Positions 9,064-16,131 of a stretch of 57,961 nucleotides of DNA are shown in pieces. Made by a program: the position numbers and the translations under genes. The first letter of the stretch is position 1. The number at the start of each line of letters is the position of its first letter. Source of the DNA: an uncultured Anaerolineales bacterium (GTDB lineage: Bacteria > Chloroflexota > Anaerolineae > Anaerolineales > UBA6663); the NCBI GenBank assembly GCA_937952305.1, contig CALFZO010000057.1, positions 1 through 57,961 of the forward strand, written 5' to 3'. The notes under the pieces were generated by a model, which was not told where the DNA came from, made no database searches, and saw only the letters and a list, made by a program, of their open reading frames with translations.

Positions 9064-10200
9064 ATGCGTGACGTCTATATCGCCGGCGCCGGCCTGACGC
9101 CGGCCGGCGAGCACTGGGAACGCTCGCTGCGCGAGCTGGCTTTCTACGCCATCGAGGCCGTCGCCAAGGACGCGCCCCAGCCCAACCCGGAGGCGCTCTT
9201 CGTGGGCAACATGCTCGGCGGCGCCCTCAGCCACCAGGCCCACCTAGGCGCGCTGGTGGCCGATTTCGCCGGGCTGCGCGGCATCGAGGCCGTCAGCGTG
9301 GAGGCGGCCGGCGCGTCCGGCGGCGCAGCGCTGCGCCAGGCCTACCTGGCCGTGGCCTCCGGCAGCGTGGACACGGCGTTGGTGGTGGGCGTGGAGAAGA
9401 TGACGGACAAGGTCGGCGCCGGCGTGATCGCGGCCACGGCCACCGCCGGCGACAGCGACTACGAGTCCGCGCACGGCACCACCCCGGCCGCCCTGGCGGC
9501 CCTGTTGATGCGGCGCTACATGCACACCCACGGCGTCGAGTTGAAGCACTTTGCCAACTTCAGCGTCAACGCGCACCTCAACGCCAAAGCCAACCCCAAC
9601 GCCATGTTCCGCAACACGCTCACGGTCGAGGCCTTCCTCAAGGCCGGCATGGTGGCGGACCCGGTGAACATGTTCGATACGGCCCCGGACTGCGACGGCG
9701 CCGCGGCGCTGCTGGTGACGGCCCAGCCCGGCCCCGTCCGCATAGCGGCTTCGGCTGTGGCCACGGATACCTTGGCCGTGCATGACCGCGCCGACCCGTT
9801 GAGCTTCGAGGCCGCGCGCCTGTCCACGGCCCGGGCCTACCAGCAGGCCGGCGTCGGGCCGGAGCAGATCCAGGTCTTTGAGCTCTTCGACGCCTTCACG
9901 ATCTTCAGCGCCCTCAGCCTGGAGGCCGCCGGCTTTGCGGAGCGCGGCTGCGGCTGGAAGCTGGCCGCCGACAACGAAATTTCCATAAAAGGTCGTGTGC
10001 CCGTCTCCACCTTTGGCGGGCTGAAGGCGCGCGGTAATCCGGGTGGCGCCACGGGCGTGTATCAGGCGGCTGAGGTCGTCCTGCAGTTACGCGGCGAGGC
10101 CGGCGCTGGCCAGGTCGCCAACCCTATTTATGGAATGTCACAGTCTCTGGGTGGGGCCGGCGCTACCGCCGTCACTCACATCTTTGAGCGCGTCAGTTGA
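9064..10200 (+). CDS. Thiolase-like protein of the HMG-CoA synthase complex, catalytic residues substituted
   Basis: 378 residues; the family is the archaeal acetoacetyl-CoA thiolase / SCP2-thiolase type that partners HMG-CoA synthase. Diagnostic conserved segments are present: FVGNMLGG (47-53), GVEKMTD (109-115), PDCDGAAALLV (209-218) and the C-terminal SLGGAGATAVTHI. However, the acyl-accepting Cys of the usual VEAACASG motif is Gly83 here (VEAAGASGG), the His of the usual HDCF motif is Phe275 (ELFDAF), and the His of the GHP/GHA motif is Asn325 (KARGNPGGATG). The frame is intact and the protein full length, so this looks like a maintained non-catalytic paralogue rather than a decaying gene. 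It may be a structural or substrate-channelling subunit, with acetoacetyl-CoA made by another thiolase elsewhere. Neighbours are HMG-CoA synthase (6680) and DUF35 (10299). Confidence 0.85.
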   Translation: MRDVYIAGAGLTPAGEHWERSLRELAFYAIEAVAKDAPQPNPEALFVGNMLGGALSHQAHLGALVADFAGLRGIEAVSVEAAGASGGAALRQAYLAVASGSVDTALVVGVEKMTDKVGAGVIAATATAGDSDYESAHGTTPAALAALLMRRYMHTHGVELKHFANFSVNAHLNAKANPNAMFRNTLTVEAFLKAGMVADPVNMFDTAPDCDGAAALLVTAQPGPVRIAASAVATDTLAVHDRADPLSFEAARLSTARAYQQAGVGPEQIQVFELFDAFTIFSALSLEAAGFAERGCGWKLAADNEISIKGRVPVSTFGGLKARGNPGGATGVYQAAEVVLQLRGEAGAGQVANPIYGMSQSLGGAGATAVTHIFERVS

Positions 10201-10261
10201 CCATATCCAAAGTGAGAGCCATCATCCGTCCCTCCGATAGTTTCTGATAGCACAAGCGGGA

Positions 10262-10291
10262 TAGTATTCCACCAGGCTAAATCCAAAGAGA
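10262..10291 (+). promoter_or_regulatory. Possible promoter and ribosome site of the DUF35 gene
   Basis: TAGTAT at 10262-10267 could be a -10 hexamer, and AGAGAGG just upstream of ATG 10299 is a reasonable Shine-Dalgarno sequence. The 98-nt gap after the thiolase-like gene is larger than the other gaps in this cluster, consistent with an internal promoter. Confidence 0.4.
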
Positions 10292-10298
10292 GGTTGTT

Positions 10299-10703
10299 AT
10301 GGAGATATCAAGGCATTGGCGTCTGCAGCAGCAGCGGTATGGTCTGGTGGGCGAAATCTGCCCGCATTGCTCCGGAAAAATCTTCCCGCCTCGGGACGTT
10401 TGCCCGAACTGTGCGGGTGAGGCAAAGACCCCTTATGTCTTTTCTGGCAAGGGCGAGGTGTTCTCGTACACCACCGTCTACGACGCGCCGGAGGGCTACG
10501 AGGGCAATGCCCCCTACACGGTGGCCCTGGTGAAGCTGGAGGAGGGTCCGCTAGTGACCGCCCAGCTGACCGACGTCGAGAACGGCAAAGTCGCCATTGG
10601 CACGCCCGTGGAGATGGTGACGCGCAAGCTGCGCGAGGACGGCGAGCGCGGGATGCTCGTTTATGGTTACAAGTTCCGCCCGGCAGTGGCGGAAGCCAAC
10701 TAA
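10299..10703 (+). CDS. DUF35 zinc-ribbon/OB-fold acyl-CoA-binding protein
   Basis: 134 residues. The N-terminal rubredoxin-like zinc ribbon has Cys21, Cys24, Cys35 and Cys38 (CPHC and CPNC). An OB-fold follows (GKGEVFSYTTVYDAPEGY). In archaea this family bridges the thiolase and HMG-CoA synthase and provides a shared CoA-binding site that channels acetoacetyl-CoA. The gene is third in the cluster with HMG-CoA synthase and the thiolase-like protein, which supports the same role. A strong terminator follows at 10729. All four zinc ligands are intact, unlike the catalytic residues of its thiolase partner. Confidence 0.9.
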   Translation: MEISRHWRLQQQRYGLVGEICPHCSGKIFPPRDVCPNCAGEAKTPYVFSGKGEVFSYTTVYDAPEGYEGNAPYTVALVKLEEGPLVTAQLTDVENGKVAIGTPVEMVTRKLREDGERGMLVYGYKFRPAVAEAN

Positions 10704-10728
10704 CCGCGTCAGGCCCCCAGACGGACGA

Positions 10729-10759
10729 CAGGCCGGTCAGAGACCGGCCTGTTTTGTTT
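10729..10759 (+). terminator. Rho-independent terminator after the mevalonate cluster
   Basis: Perfect 10-bp inverted repeat CAGGCCGGTC (10729-10738) and GACCGGCCTG (10742-10751) with a 3-nt loop, followed by TTTTGTTT. Confidence 0.9.
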
Positions 10760-10786
10760 GTGATATTCGTTTATCTCTGCTATCAT
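10758..10786 (+). promoter_or_regulatory. Sigma-70-type promoter for the Thr/Pro-rich protein gene
   Basis: TTGTGA (10758-10763), a 17-nt spacer, and TATCAT (10781-10786). Transcription would begin about 37 nt before ATG 10830. The -35 overlaps the T-run of the preceding terminator. Confidence 0.6.
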
Positions 10787-10829
10787 CCGCCCGGCACCCA
10801 CTCAGACAAGACACCCGATAGGACTCGGC

Positions 10830-11402
10830 ATGGCGCAAGGCGCAGATACCGTCCGCCAACGGACGTACACGATCCTCACCGGCATCATCCTGTTCACCCT
10901 GCCCTTCTACTGCCTGGGCTTCCTGGCTTTGGCCCTGGCTCCGGATCGGGCCCCGGGCGCACCCACCCCCACGCTGCTGCCCACCATCACCGGCGGACCG
11001 CTGCTCACGCCCATCCTGACCGTCACGCCCGGACCCACCGGCACCGGCACGCTGCTGCCGACCCTGACCGCGACGCCGGGCACGCCCACCACCACGCTGC
11101 AGGCGACGCCGACCCAATTCAGCCCGCCCAGCCGCACGCCCACCTTGACGGCGACGGCCACAGCCACCACCACGGCCACCTGGACGCCGACCGCCACCGG
11201 GACGGCGACGGCGACGCCGTCGCCGACGACCACGTCTACGGCGCTGACGCCGACGCCCACCAGCACGCAGGCGGCCACGGTCACACCCACCAGCACCCTG
11301 CCGGCCGCGACAGCGACGCCGACGGCCACACTGCCCGCCGACACGCCGACGCCGACGGCGACCACGCCCGCTGATACGCCGACGCCGACGTCAACGCCTT
11401 AG
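10830..11402 (+). CDS. Membrane-anchored Thr/Pro-rich low-complexity protein
   Basis: 190 residues. One hydrophobic segment (about residues 14-38, TILTGIILFTLPFYCLGFLA) anchors the N-terminus; everything after residue 45 is low-complexity Thr/Pro/Ala with repeats such as TPTPT, TATAT and PADTPTPTAT. Such tails are usual in surface-exposed linkers of Chloroflexota and may be O-glycosylated (inference). No folded domain follows, so the protein is a bare stalk. The next gene (M42 peptidase, 11410) starts 7 nt after the stop, so the two are probably co-transcribed. Confidence 0.7.
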   Translation: MAQGADTVRQRTYTILTGIILFTLPFYCLGFLALALAPDRAPGAPTPTLLPTITGGPLLTPILTVTPGPTGTGTLLPTLTATPGTPTTTLQATPTQFSPPSRTPTLTATATATTTATWTPTATGTATATPSPTTTSTALTPTPTSTQAATVTPTSTLPAATATPTATLPADTPTPTATTPADTPTPTSTP

Positions 11403-11409
11403 ACCCGTT

Positions 11410-12471
11410 ATGGACCTTCTGGCTCACCTCAAAGACCTGTGCACCGCGCCCGGGATCTCCGGCTATGAAGGCCGCGCGCGCGACCTGATCCGCACGGCCT
11501 GGGCGCCGCTGACCGACGAGCTCCACGTGGACCGGCTCGGCTCCCTCTGGGCGATCCGGCGCGGCACGGCTGCCGAACCGCGCCCGCGCCTGATGCTGGC
11601 CGCGCACATGGACGCCATCGGCCTGATGGTGACGCTGCTGGAAGGCGAATTTCTGCGCGTCGTCGCCGTCGGCGGCATCGACGCGCGCGTGATGCCGGGC
11701 CAGCCCGTAACCGTGCACGGCCGCCGCGACCTGCCCGGCGTGGTGGTGCAGCCGCCGGCCTTCCTGCTGCCCAAGGCCAGCCGCGAGGGCGTGGTGCCGG
11801 TGTCTGAGTTATTGGTGGATGTGGGCCTGCCGGCCGCCCTGGTGGCCGAGCAAGTGCGCGTCGGCGACGTGATCTCGCTGGCTCAGCCGCCGCGCGAATT
11901 GCAGGGCGGCCTGCTGGCCGCCAACCGCCTGGACAACCGCGCCTCGGTGGCCGCCGTCACCGCCTGCCTGGATGAACTGCGCGCCCGCCCGCCAGCCTGG
12001 GACGTGGTGGCCGTGGCCACTGTCCAGGAGGAAGTTACCCTGGGCGGCGCGATCACGGCCGCCTTCGCGCTCGAGCCGCAGCTGGCTATCGCCATCGACG
12101 TCACCTTCGGCGCCGGCGGCGGCGTGCGCGACTTCCCGGACCGGACCTTCGCCCTGGGGAGCGGCCCGGCGCTGGGCCTCGGCCCCAACATTCATCCCAA
12201 ATTGCACGCCGCGCTCAAAGCCACGGCCGAGCGGTTGGAGATGCCGTACACGCTGGAGGCCATGCCCCAGCACTCCGGCACCGACGCCTTCGGCCTCCAG
12301 GTGGCGCGCGCCGGTATCCCGACCATGGTGGTCAGCCTGCCGCTGCGCAACATGCACACCCCGGTGGAGATCGTGGCCCTGAAAGACGTCCAACGCGTCG
12401 GCCGCCTGCTGGCCGAATTCATCGGCGCCCTGACACCCGACTTCATGGAGAGCCTCCGGCTGGAGGACTGA
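11410..12471 (+). CDS. M42 family metallo-aminopeptidase (first of three)
   Basis: 353 residues, the usual length for M42 (PepA/TET/endoglucanase-M type). These are cytosolic dodecameric aminopeptidases with two metal ions that trim peptides. Ligands and catalytic residues are all visible: His66 and Asp68 (AAHMDAIG), bridging Asp175 (NRLDNRAS), catalytic Glu207 with Glu208 (VQEEVTLGG), Asp230 (AIDVT) and His316 (NMHTPVE). Ala69 replaces the Glu common after the first motif (AHxDEIG), which may alter substrate preference. It is the first of three M42 genes within 4 kb on the same strand. Confidence 0.92.
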   Translation: MDLLAHLKDLCTAPGISGYEGRARDLIRTAWAPLTDELHVDRLGSLWAIRRGTAAEPRPRLMLAAHMDAIGLMVTLLEGEFLRVVAVGGIDARVMPGQPVTVHGRRDLPGVVVQPPAFLLPKASREGVVPVSELLVDVGLPAALVAEQVRVGDVISLAQPPRELQGGLLAANRLDNRASVAAVTACLDELRARPPAWDVVAVATVQEEVTLGGAITAAFALEPQLAIAIDVTFGAGGGVRDFPDRTFALGSGPALGLGPNIHPKLHAALKATAERLEMPYTLEAMPQHSGTDAFGLQVARAGIPTMVVSLPLRNMHTPVEIVALKDVQRVGRLLAEFIGALTPDFMESLRLED

Positions 12472-12511
12472 GCACCACGCCCGTCCGGCGCCGGACGGGC
12501 TCATGTGAAGC

Positions 12512-13660
12512 ATGGCCAAGAAACCCGCTGCCCGCGCCAAACCCGCCGCCCAGAAACCCCAACCCGCCGCTCCGGCGGCGGCCTCCCTGCCGCCCGAGGT
12601 GGCCTTCCTCAAGCAGCTCTCCGAAGCCGTGGCCGTGTCCGGCGACGAGGGCGCGGTCCGCAAGCTCATCCTGGAGGCCATCCGCCCGCACGTCGACAGC
12701 GTCACCGTCGACGCGCTCGGCAATGTCCTGGCCGTCAAGAAGGCGCGCAACGGCGGCGCCCGCGAGCGCGTGCTGGCGGCCGCCCACATGGACGAGATCG
12801 GGTTCATGGTCACCGGCCATGACTCGGACGGCGCGCTGCGCTTCGAGCCGGTCGGCGGCGTGGATGACCGGATCCTGATGGGCAAGCCGGTGCTGGTGGG
12901 GCCGAACCGCGCCCCCGGCGTCATCGGCGCCGCGCCCGTGCACCTGCTCAGCCAGGATCGGCGCACCAGCGTCGTCAAGGCCAACGCCCTGCGCATCGAC
13001 CTGGGCGTGGAGACGGCCGAAGCCGCCAAGAAGCTGGCCCGGCTCGGCGACCGCGGCACCTTCGCCAGCGAGCTAGACCTGCTCGGCGCCGGCGCGGGCT
13101 TCGCCGGCACGCTGCGCGGCAAGGCCCTGGACGATCGGCTGGGCTGCGCGACCCTGGTGGAGCTGCTGCGCGCCGGGCCCTACCCGTGCGAGCTGCACGC
13201 CGCCTTCACCGTTCAAGAAGAGGTCGGCCTGCGCGGCGCCAAGGTGGCCGGTTACGCCACTGAGCCGGCGGCCGCCTTCGTGCTGGATTGCACCCCGGCC
13301 CTCGATCTGCCGCACTCGCTGGACGACCGCGAGAACGTGGAATACAACACGCGCCTCGGCCTCGGCCCGGCCATCTACGTGGCGGACCGCGCCACGCTCT
13401 CGGACGGCCGCCTGGTGCGCCACCTGCAGCGGACGGCCGCGTCGGCCGGCCTGCCCTACCAACTGCGCCAGCCGGGCGGCGGCGGCACCGATGCCGGCGC
13501 CATCCATCGCACCCGCGCCGGCGTCCCGAGCGTGTCGGTCTCGGTGCCCGGGCGCTACCTGCACGGCCCGGCCGCCCTGGCGCGCCTGGACGACTGGCGC
13601 CACACGGTCCAGCTGCTGCAGCGCGCCCTGGAAGGCTGGTCGTCCAAAGTCTGGAAATAG
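12512..13660 (+). CDS. M42 family metallo-aminopeptidase (second of three)
   Basis: 382 residues. An extra 25-residue Lys/Ala/Pro-rich N-terminal tail precedes the M42 fold; it resembles a flexible linker and is absent from the two neighbours. Metal and catalytic residues are present: His92 and Asp94 (AAHMDEIG), Asp207 (ALDDRLG), Glu236/Glu237 (VQEEVGLRG), Asp259 (VLDC) and His351 (RYLHGP). The Asp ligand is followed by Cys-Thr where the neighbours have Val-Thr. Sequence differs clearly from the first copy, so this is an old duplication or separate acquisition. The gene lies 40 nt after the first M42 gene and 14 nt before pdxH. Confidence 0.92.
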   Translation: MAKKPAARAKPAAQKPQPAAPAAASLPPEVAFLKQLSEAVAVSGDEGAVRKLILEAIRPHVDSVTVDALGNVLAVKKARNGGARERVLAAAHMDEIGFMVTGHDSDGALRFEPVGGVDDRILMGKPVLVGPNRAPGVIGAAPVHLLSQDRRTSVVKANALRIDLGVETAEAAKKLARLGDRGTFASELDLLGAGAGFAGTLRGKALDDRLGCATLVELLRAGPYPCELHAAFTVQEEVGLRGAKVAGYATEPAAAFVLDCTPALDLPHSLDDRENVEYNTRLGLGPAIYVADRATLSDGRLVRHLQRTAASAGLPYQLRQPGGGGTDAGAIHRTRAGVPSVSVSVPGRYLHGPAALARLDDWRHTVQLLQRALEGWSSKVWK

Positions 13661-13674
13661 CGATCCGGTTGGCC

Positions 13675-14316
13675 ATGGACAGCGACTTCTCCCGCCTGCG
13701 CCGCGCGACCGTCCACGCCGGTCTGGATGAGCATGACGCCCGGCCGGACCCGATCGAGCAGTTCGCGCGCTGGTTCACGGACGCGGTCGCGGCCGGCCTG
13801 GAGGAGCCCAACGCCATGACGCTGGCGACGGCGACGGCCGCTGGCGTGCCGTCGGCGCGCCTGGTATTGATGAAGGAGTTCGACGCGCGCGGCTTTGTGT
13901 TCTTCACCAGCTACACCAGCCGCAAGGCGCGCGAGCTGGACGCCAACCCGCGCGCGGCCCTGGTCTTCTTCTGGCAGCCGCTGCTGCGCCAGGTGCGCGT
14001 GGTCGGCCGCGTGGAGCGGGCCAGCGCCGAGGAGTCAGACGCGTATTTTCACTCGCGGCCGCCGGAGGCGCAGCTGGGCGCCTGGGCCTCCGAGCAGAGC
14101 GCGCCGCTCACCGGCCGGGCCGCGCTGGACGCGCGCTTTGTGGAGCTGCAGGCCGAGTACGCCGGGCAGGCCGTGCCGCGCCCGCCGCACTGGGGCGGCT
14201 ACCGCCTGGTCCCGGACGAAGTGGAATTCTGGCAGGGGCGCCCGCACCGCCTGCATGACCGGCTGCTGTATCAGCGCGCCGGCCCGGCCTGGACGATCAC
14301 GCGCCTGGCCCCATAA
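13675..14316 (+). CDS. pdxH: Pyridoxamine 5'-phosphate oxidase
   Basis: 213 residues, normal for PdxH, an FMN-dependent enzyme that oxidises pyridoxamine/pyridoxine 5'-phosphate to pyridoxal 5'-phosphate. ATG 13675 is chosen because homology begins at once (DPIEQFARWFTDA); the frame is open upstream inside the M42 gene but carries no family sequence. FMN-binding segments PSARLVLMKEFDARGFVFFTSY, SRKARELDANPRAALVFFW and the C-terminal HWGGYRLVPDEVEFWQG plus the RLHDRLLY strand are all present. It is lodged between the second and third M42 peptidase genes with small gaps, suggesting one transcript; a functional link to peptide turnover is not evident. Confidence 0.95.
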   Translation: MDSDFSRLRRATVHAGLDEHDARPDPIEQFARWFTDAVAAGLEEPNAMTLATATAAGVPSARLVLMKEFDARGFVFFTSYTSRKARELDANPRAALVFFWQPLLRQVRVVGRVERASAEESDAYFHSRPPEAQLGAWASEQSAPLTGRAALDARFVELQAEYAGQAVPRPPHWGGYRLVPDEVEFWQGRPHRLHDRLLYQRAGPAWTITRLAP

Positions 14317-14393
14317 GCCGCGAGGCACCACGAGACACCGGACGGACGCAGCGCTCTGATCAGCCTCCGTCCTCGGACAGAAAGCGAAGCGAC

Positions 14394-15395
14394 ATGCAGC
14401 CTCTCATCAAAAAACTCGTCGAAGCCTACGGCCCGTCCGGCTATGAGGGCCAGGTGCGCGAGCTGGTGCGCGCCGAGATCCGCAGCCTGCCGGACTACAC
14501 CAGCGTGGACCCGCTCGGCAACCTGATCGCCGTCCTGAAGAAGAAGACCAAGAGCGGACGCAAGGTGATGCTGTCCGCGCACCTGGACGAGATCGGCGTG
14601 ATGGTCTCGCACATCGACGAGCGCGGCTTTGCGCGCTTCGTCAACCTCGGCGGGGTCAGCCCGCTGACGTGCGTGGGCGGACGCGTGCGCTTTGCCAGCG
14701 GCGTCACCGGCGTCATCGGCCTGGACGCGCGCCGCGACGACCCCGGCAAGCCGCCGACGCTGGCGGAGTTGTTCATCGACTTCGGCGCGGCCAGCCGCGC
14801 CGATTGCCCGGTGAAGGTCGGCGACGCCGCCGGCTTCTACCGGCCGATGGAGACGATCGGCGAGCACCGCCTGGTGGCCAAGAGCCTGGACGACCGCATC
14901 GGCGTGGCGATCCTGATCGAGGTCATGCGCCAGCTCAAGAACTCGCCGCACGAGGTCGCCTTCGTCTTCAGCGTCCAGGAAGAGGTCGGCCTGCGCGGCG
15001 CCGGCACGGCCGCCTTCGGGCTGGACGCCGAGGTCGGCATCGCCGTGGACGTCACGCGCACCGGCGACACGCCCAACGGCCCCAAGATGGCCGTCAACCT
15101 GGGCGGCGGCCCCGCCATCAAGGTGCGCGACTCCGGCATGCTGGCCGACCCGCGCGTCAAGGATCTGCTGGTGCAGCGCGCGCGCGAGGCCAATCTGCCC
15201 GCGCAGCTCGAGATCCTGGAAGCCGGCACCACCGACGCCGCCGCCATGCAGATCGCGCGCGGCGGCCTGCCGGCCGGCTGCGTGTCCATCCCCACCCGCT
15301 ATCTGCACACGCCCTCGGAGATGGTGGACCTGCGCGACGTGGAAGGCGTGGTGGCGCTGCTGGTGCAGACGCTGCAGAAGCCCATCGAATTGTGA
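14394..15395 (+). CDS. M42 family metallo-aminopeptidase (third of three)
   Basis: 333 residues. Metal/catalytic set intact: His63 and Asp65 (SAHLDEIG), Asp166 (KSLDDRIG), Glu196/Glu197 (VQEEVGLRG), Asp219 (AVDVT) and the late His in RYLHTPSEM. It is closer to the standard M42 consensus than the other two. With the copies at 11410 and 12512 it makes a three-gene family whose members may have different peptide preferences or form mixed assemblies (inference). A terminator follows at 15423. Confidence 0.93.
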   Translation: MQPLIKKLVEAYGPSGYEGQVRELVRAEIRSLPDYTSVDPLGNLIAVLKKKTKSGRKVMLSAHLDEIGVMVSHIDERGFARFVNLGGVSPLTCVGGRVRFASGVTGVIGLDARRDDPGKPPTLAELFIDFGAASRADCPVKVGDAAGFYRPMETIGEHRLVAKSLDDRIGVAILIEVMRQLKNSPHEVAFVFSVQEEVGLRGAGTAAFGLDAEVGIAVDVTRTGDTPNGPKMAVNLGGGPAIKVRDSGMLADPRVKDLLVQRAREANLPAQLEILEAGTTDAAAMQIARGGLPAGCVSIPTRYLHTPSEMVDLRDVEGVVALLVQTLQKPIEL

Positions 15396-15422
15396 CGGGG
15401 CGCGCACGCCCGGCTCCGCTTT

Positions 15423-15454
15423 GGCTCCCGGCCTGCCCGGGAGCCTTTTGTTTT
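15423..15454 (+). terminator. Rho-independent terminator after the M42/pdxH cluster
   Basis: Inverted repeat GGCTCCCGG (15423-15431) and CCGGGAGCC (15437-15445), followed by TTTTGTTTT. Confidence 0.88.
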
Positions 15455-15544
15455 CTCCAGGTTACACGCGGAGATTATGTCGCTCGTTGACAGCGGGCCG
15501 AACTGGTTGAATCCTTTTCAGGCCAGGGCCGTTATTCCTGGCAG

Positions 15545-16126
15545 ATGGACCACCTCGCGATGATCCCGCGCAGCGACCGCAAGCTAGAGGCCCGGCCCCT
15601 GGAAGTGGTGGTGCGCGCCCAGAAAGGTGACGTGGAAGCGGTCGGCCTGCTCTTCGACGAGCACCAGGCCGCGATCTTCCGCTACCTGTGGGCGCGGCTG
15701 GCCGACCGCGCCACCGCCGAAGACCTGACCGGCGAGGTCTTCGTGCGGATGGTGAGCGCCCTGCCCGGCTACCAGGTGACGAGCGTGCCCTTCCGGGCCT
15801 GGCTCTACCGCATCGCGCGCAACCTGCTGGTGGACCACTACCGCCAGACCGGCGCGCGCGCGCCGCTGCCGCTGCAGGCCGCCCACGACCAGAGCGCGCC
15901 CGAGTCTGATCCGATCCAACTGGCCGAGCAGCGCCTGTCGCTCGCGCAGCTGCAGCGCGCCCTGGCGCGGCTGGACGAGGCCCAGCGCGACGTGGTGGTG
16001 CTGCGCTTCCTGTCCGGCCTCTCATTGGCGGAGACGGCGGCGGCGCTGGACCGGACCGAAGCTGCCGTGAAAGCTCTGCAACACCGCGGGCTGGCCGCCC
16101 TGCGCCAGGCCCTGACCGAAGCATAG
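15545..16126 (+). CDS. ECF-family RNA polymerase sigma factor
   Basis: 193 residues. Region 2 is visible in LFDEHQAAIFRYLWARL through DLTGEVFVRMVSALPGY and the -10-recognising FRAWLYRIARNLLVDHYR. Region 4 is LARLDEAQRDVVVLRFLSGLSLAETAAALDRTEAAVKALQHRGL, with the helix-turn-helix that reads the -35. ATG 15563 (MIPRSD) is an alternative start. The gene is followed after 5 nt by a membrane protein with an anti-sigma-like N-terminus, the normal sigma/anti-sigma arrangement, so activity is probably held in check by that partner until an envelope signal arrives. Promoters it recognises cannot be named from this window. Confidence 0.93.
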   Translation: MDHLAMIPRSDRKLEARPLEVVVRAQKGDVEAVGLLFDEHQAAIFRYLWARLADRATAEDLTGEVFVRMVSALPGYQVTSVPFRAWLYRIARNLLVDHYRQTGARAPLPLQAAHDQSAPESDPIQLAEQRLSLAQLQRALARLDEAQRDVVVLRFLSGLSLAETAAALDRTEAAVKALQHRGLAALRQALTEA

Positions 16127-16131
16127 GTGCT

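Noticed and set aside
11100..11402. Short ACG-GCG-type repeats that could suggest a CRISPR or minisatellite
   Set aside because: They are codon-level repeats of a Thr/Pro-rich tail with no spacer structure.
13288..13674. Longer pdxH start inside the second M42 gene
   Set aside because: The 129 extra residues are out-of-frame M42 sequence; PdxH homology begins at 13675.
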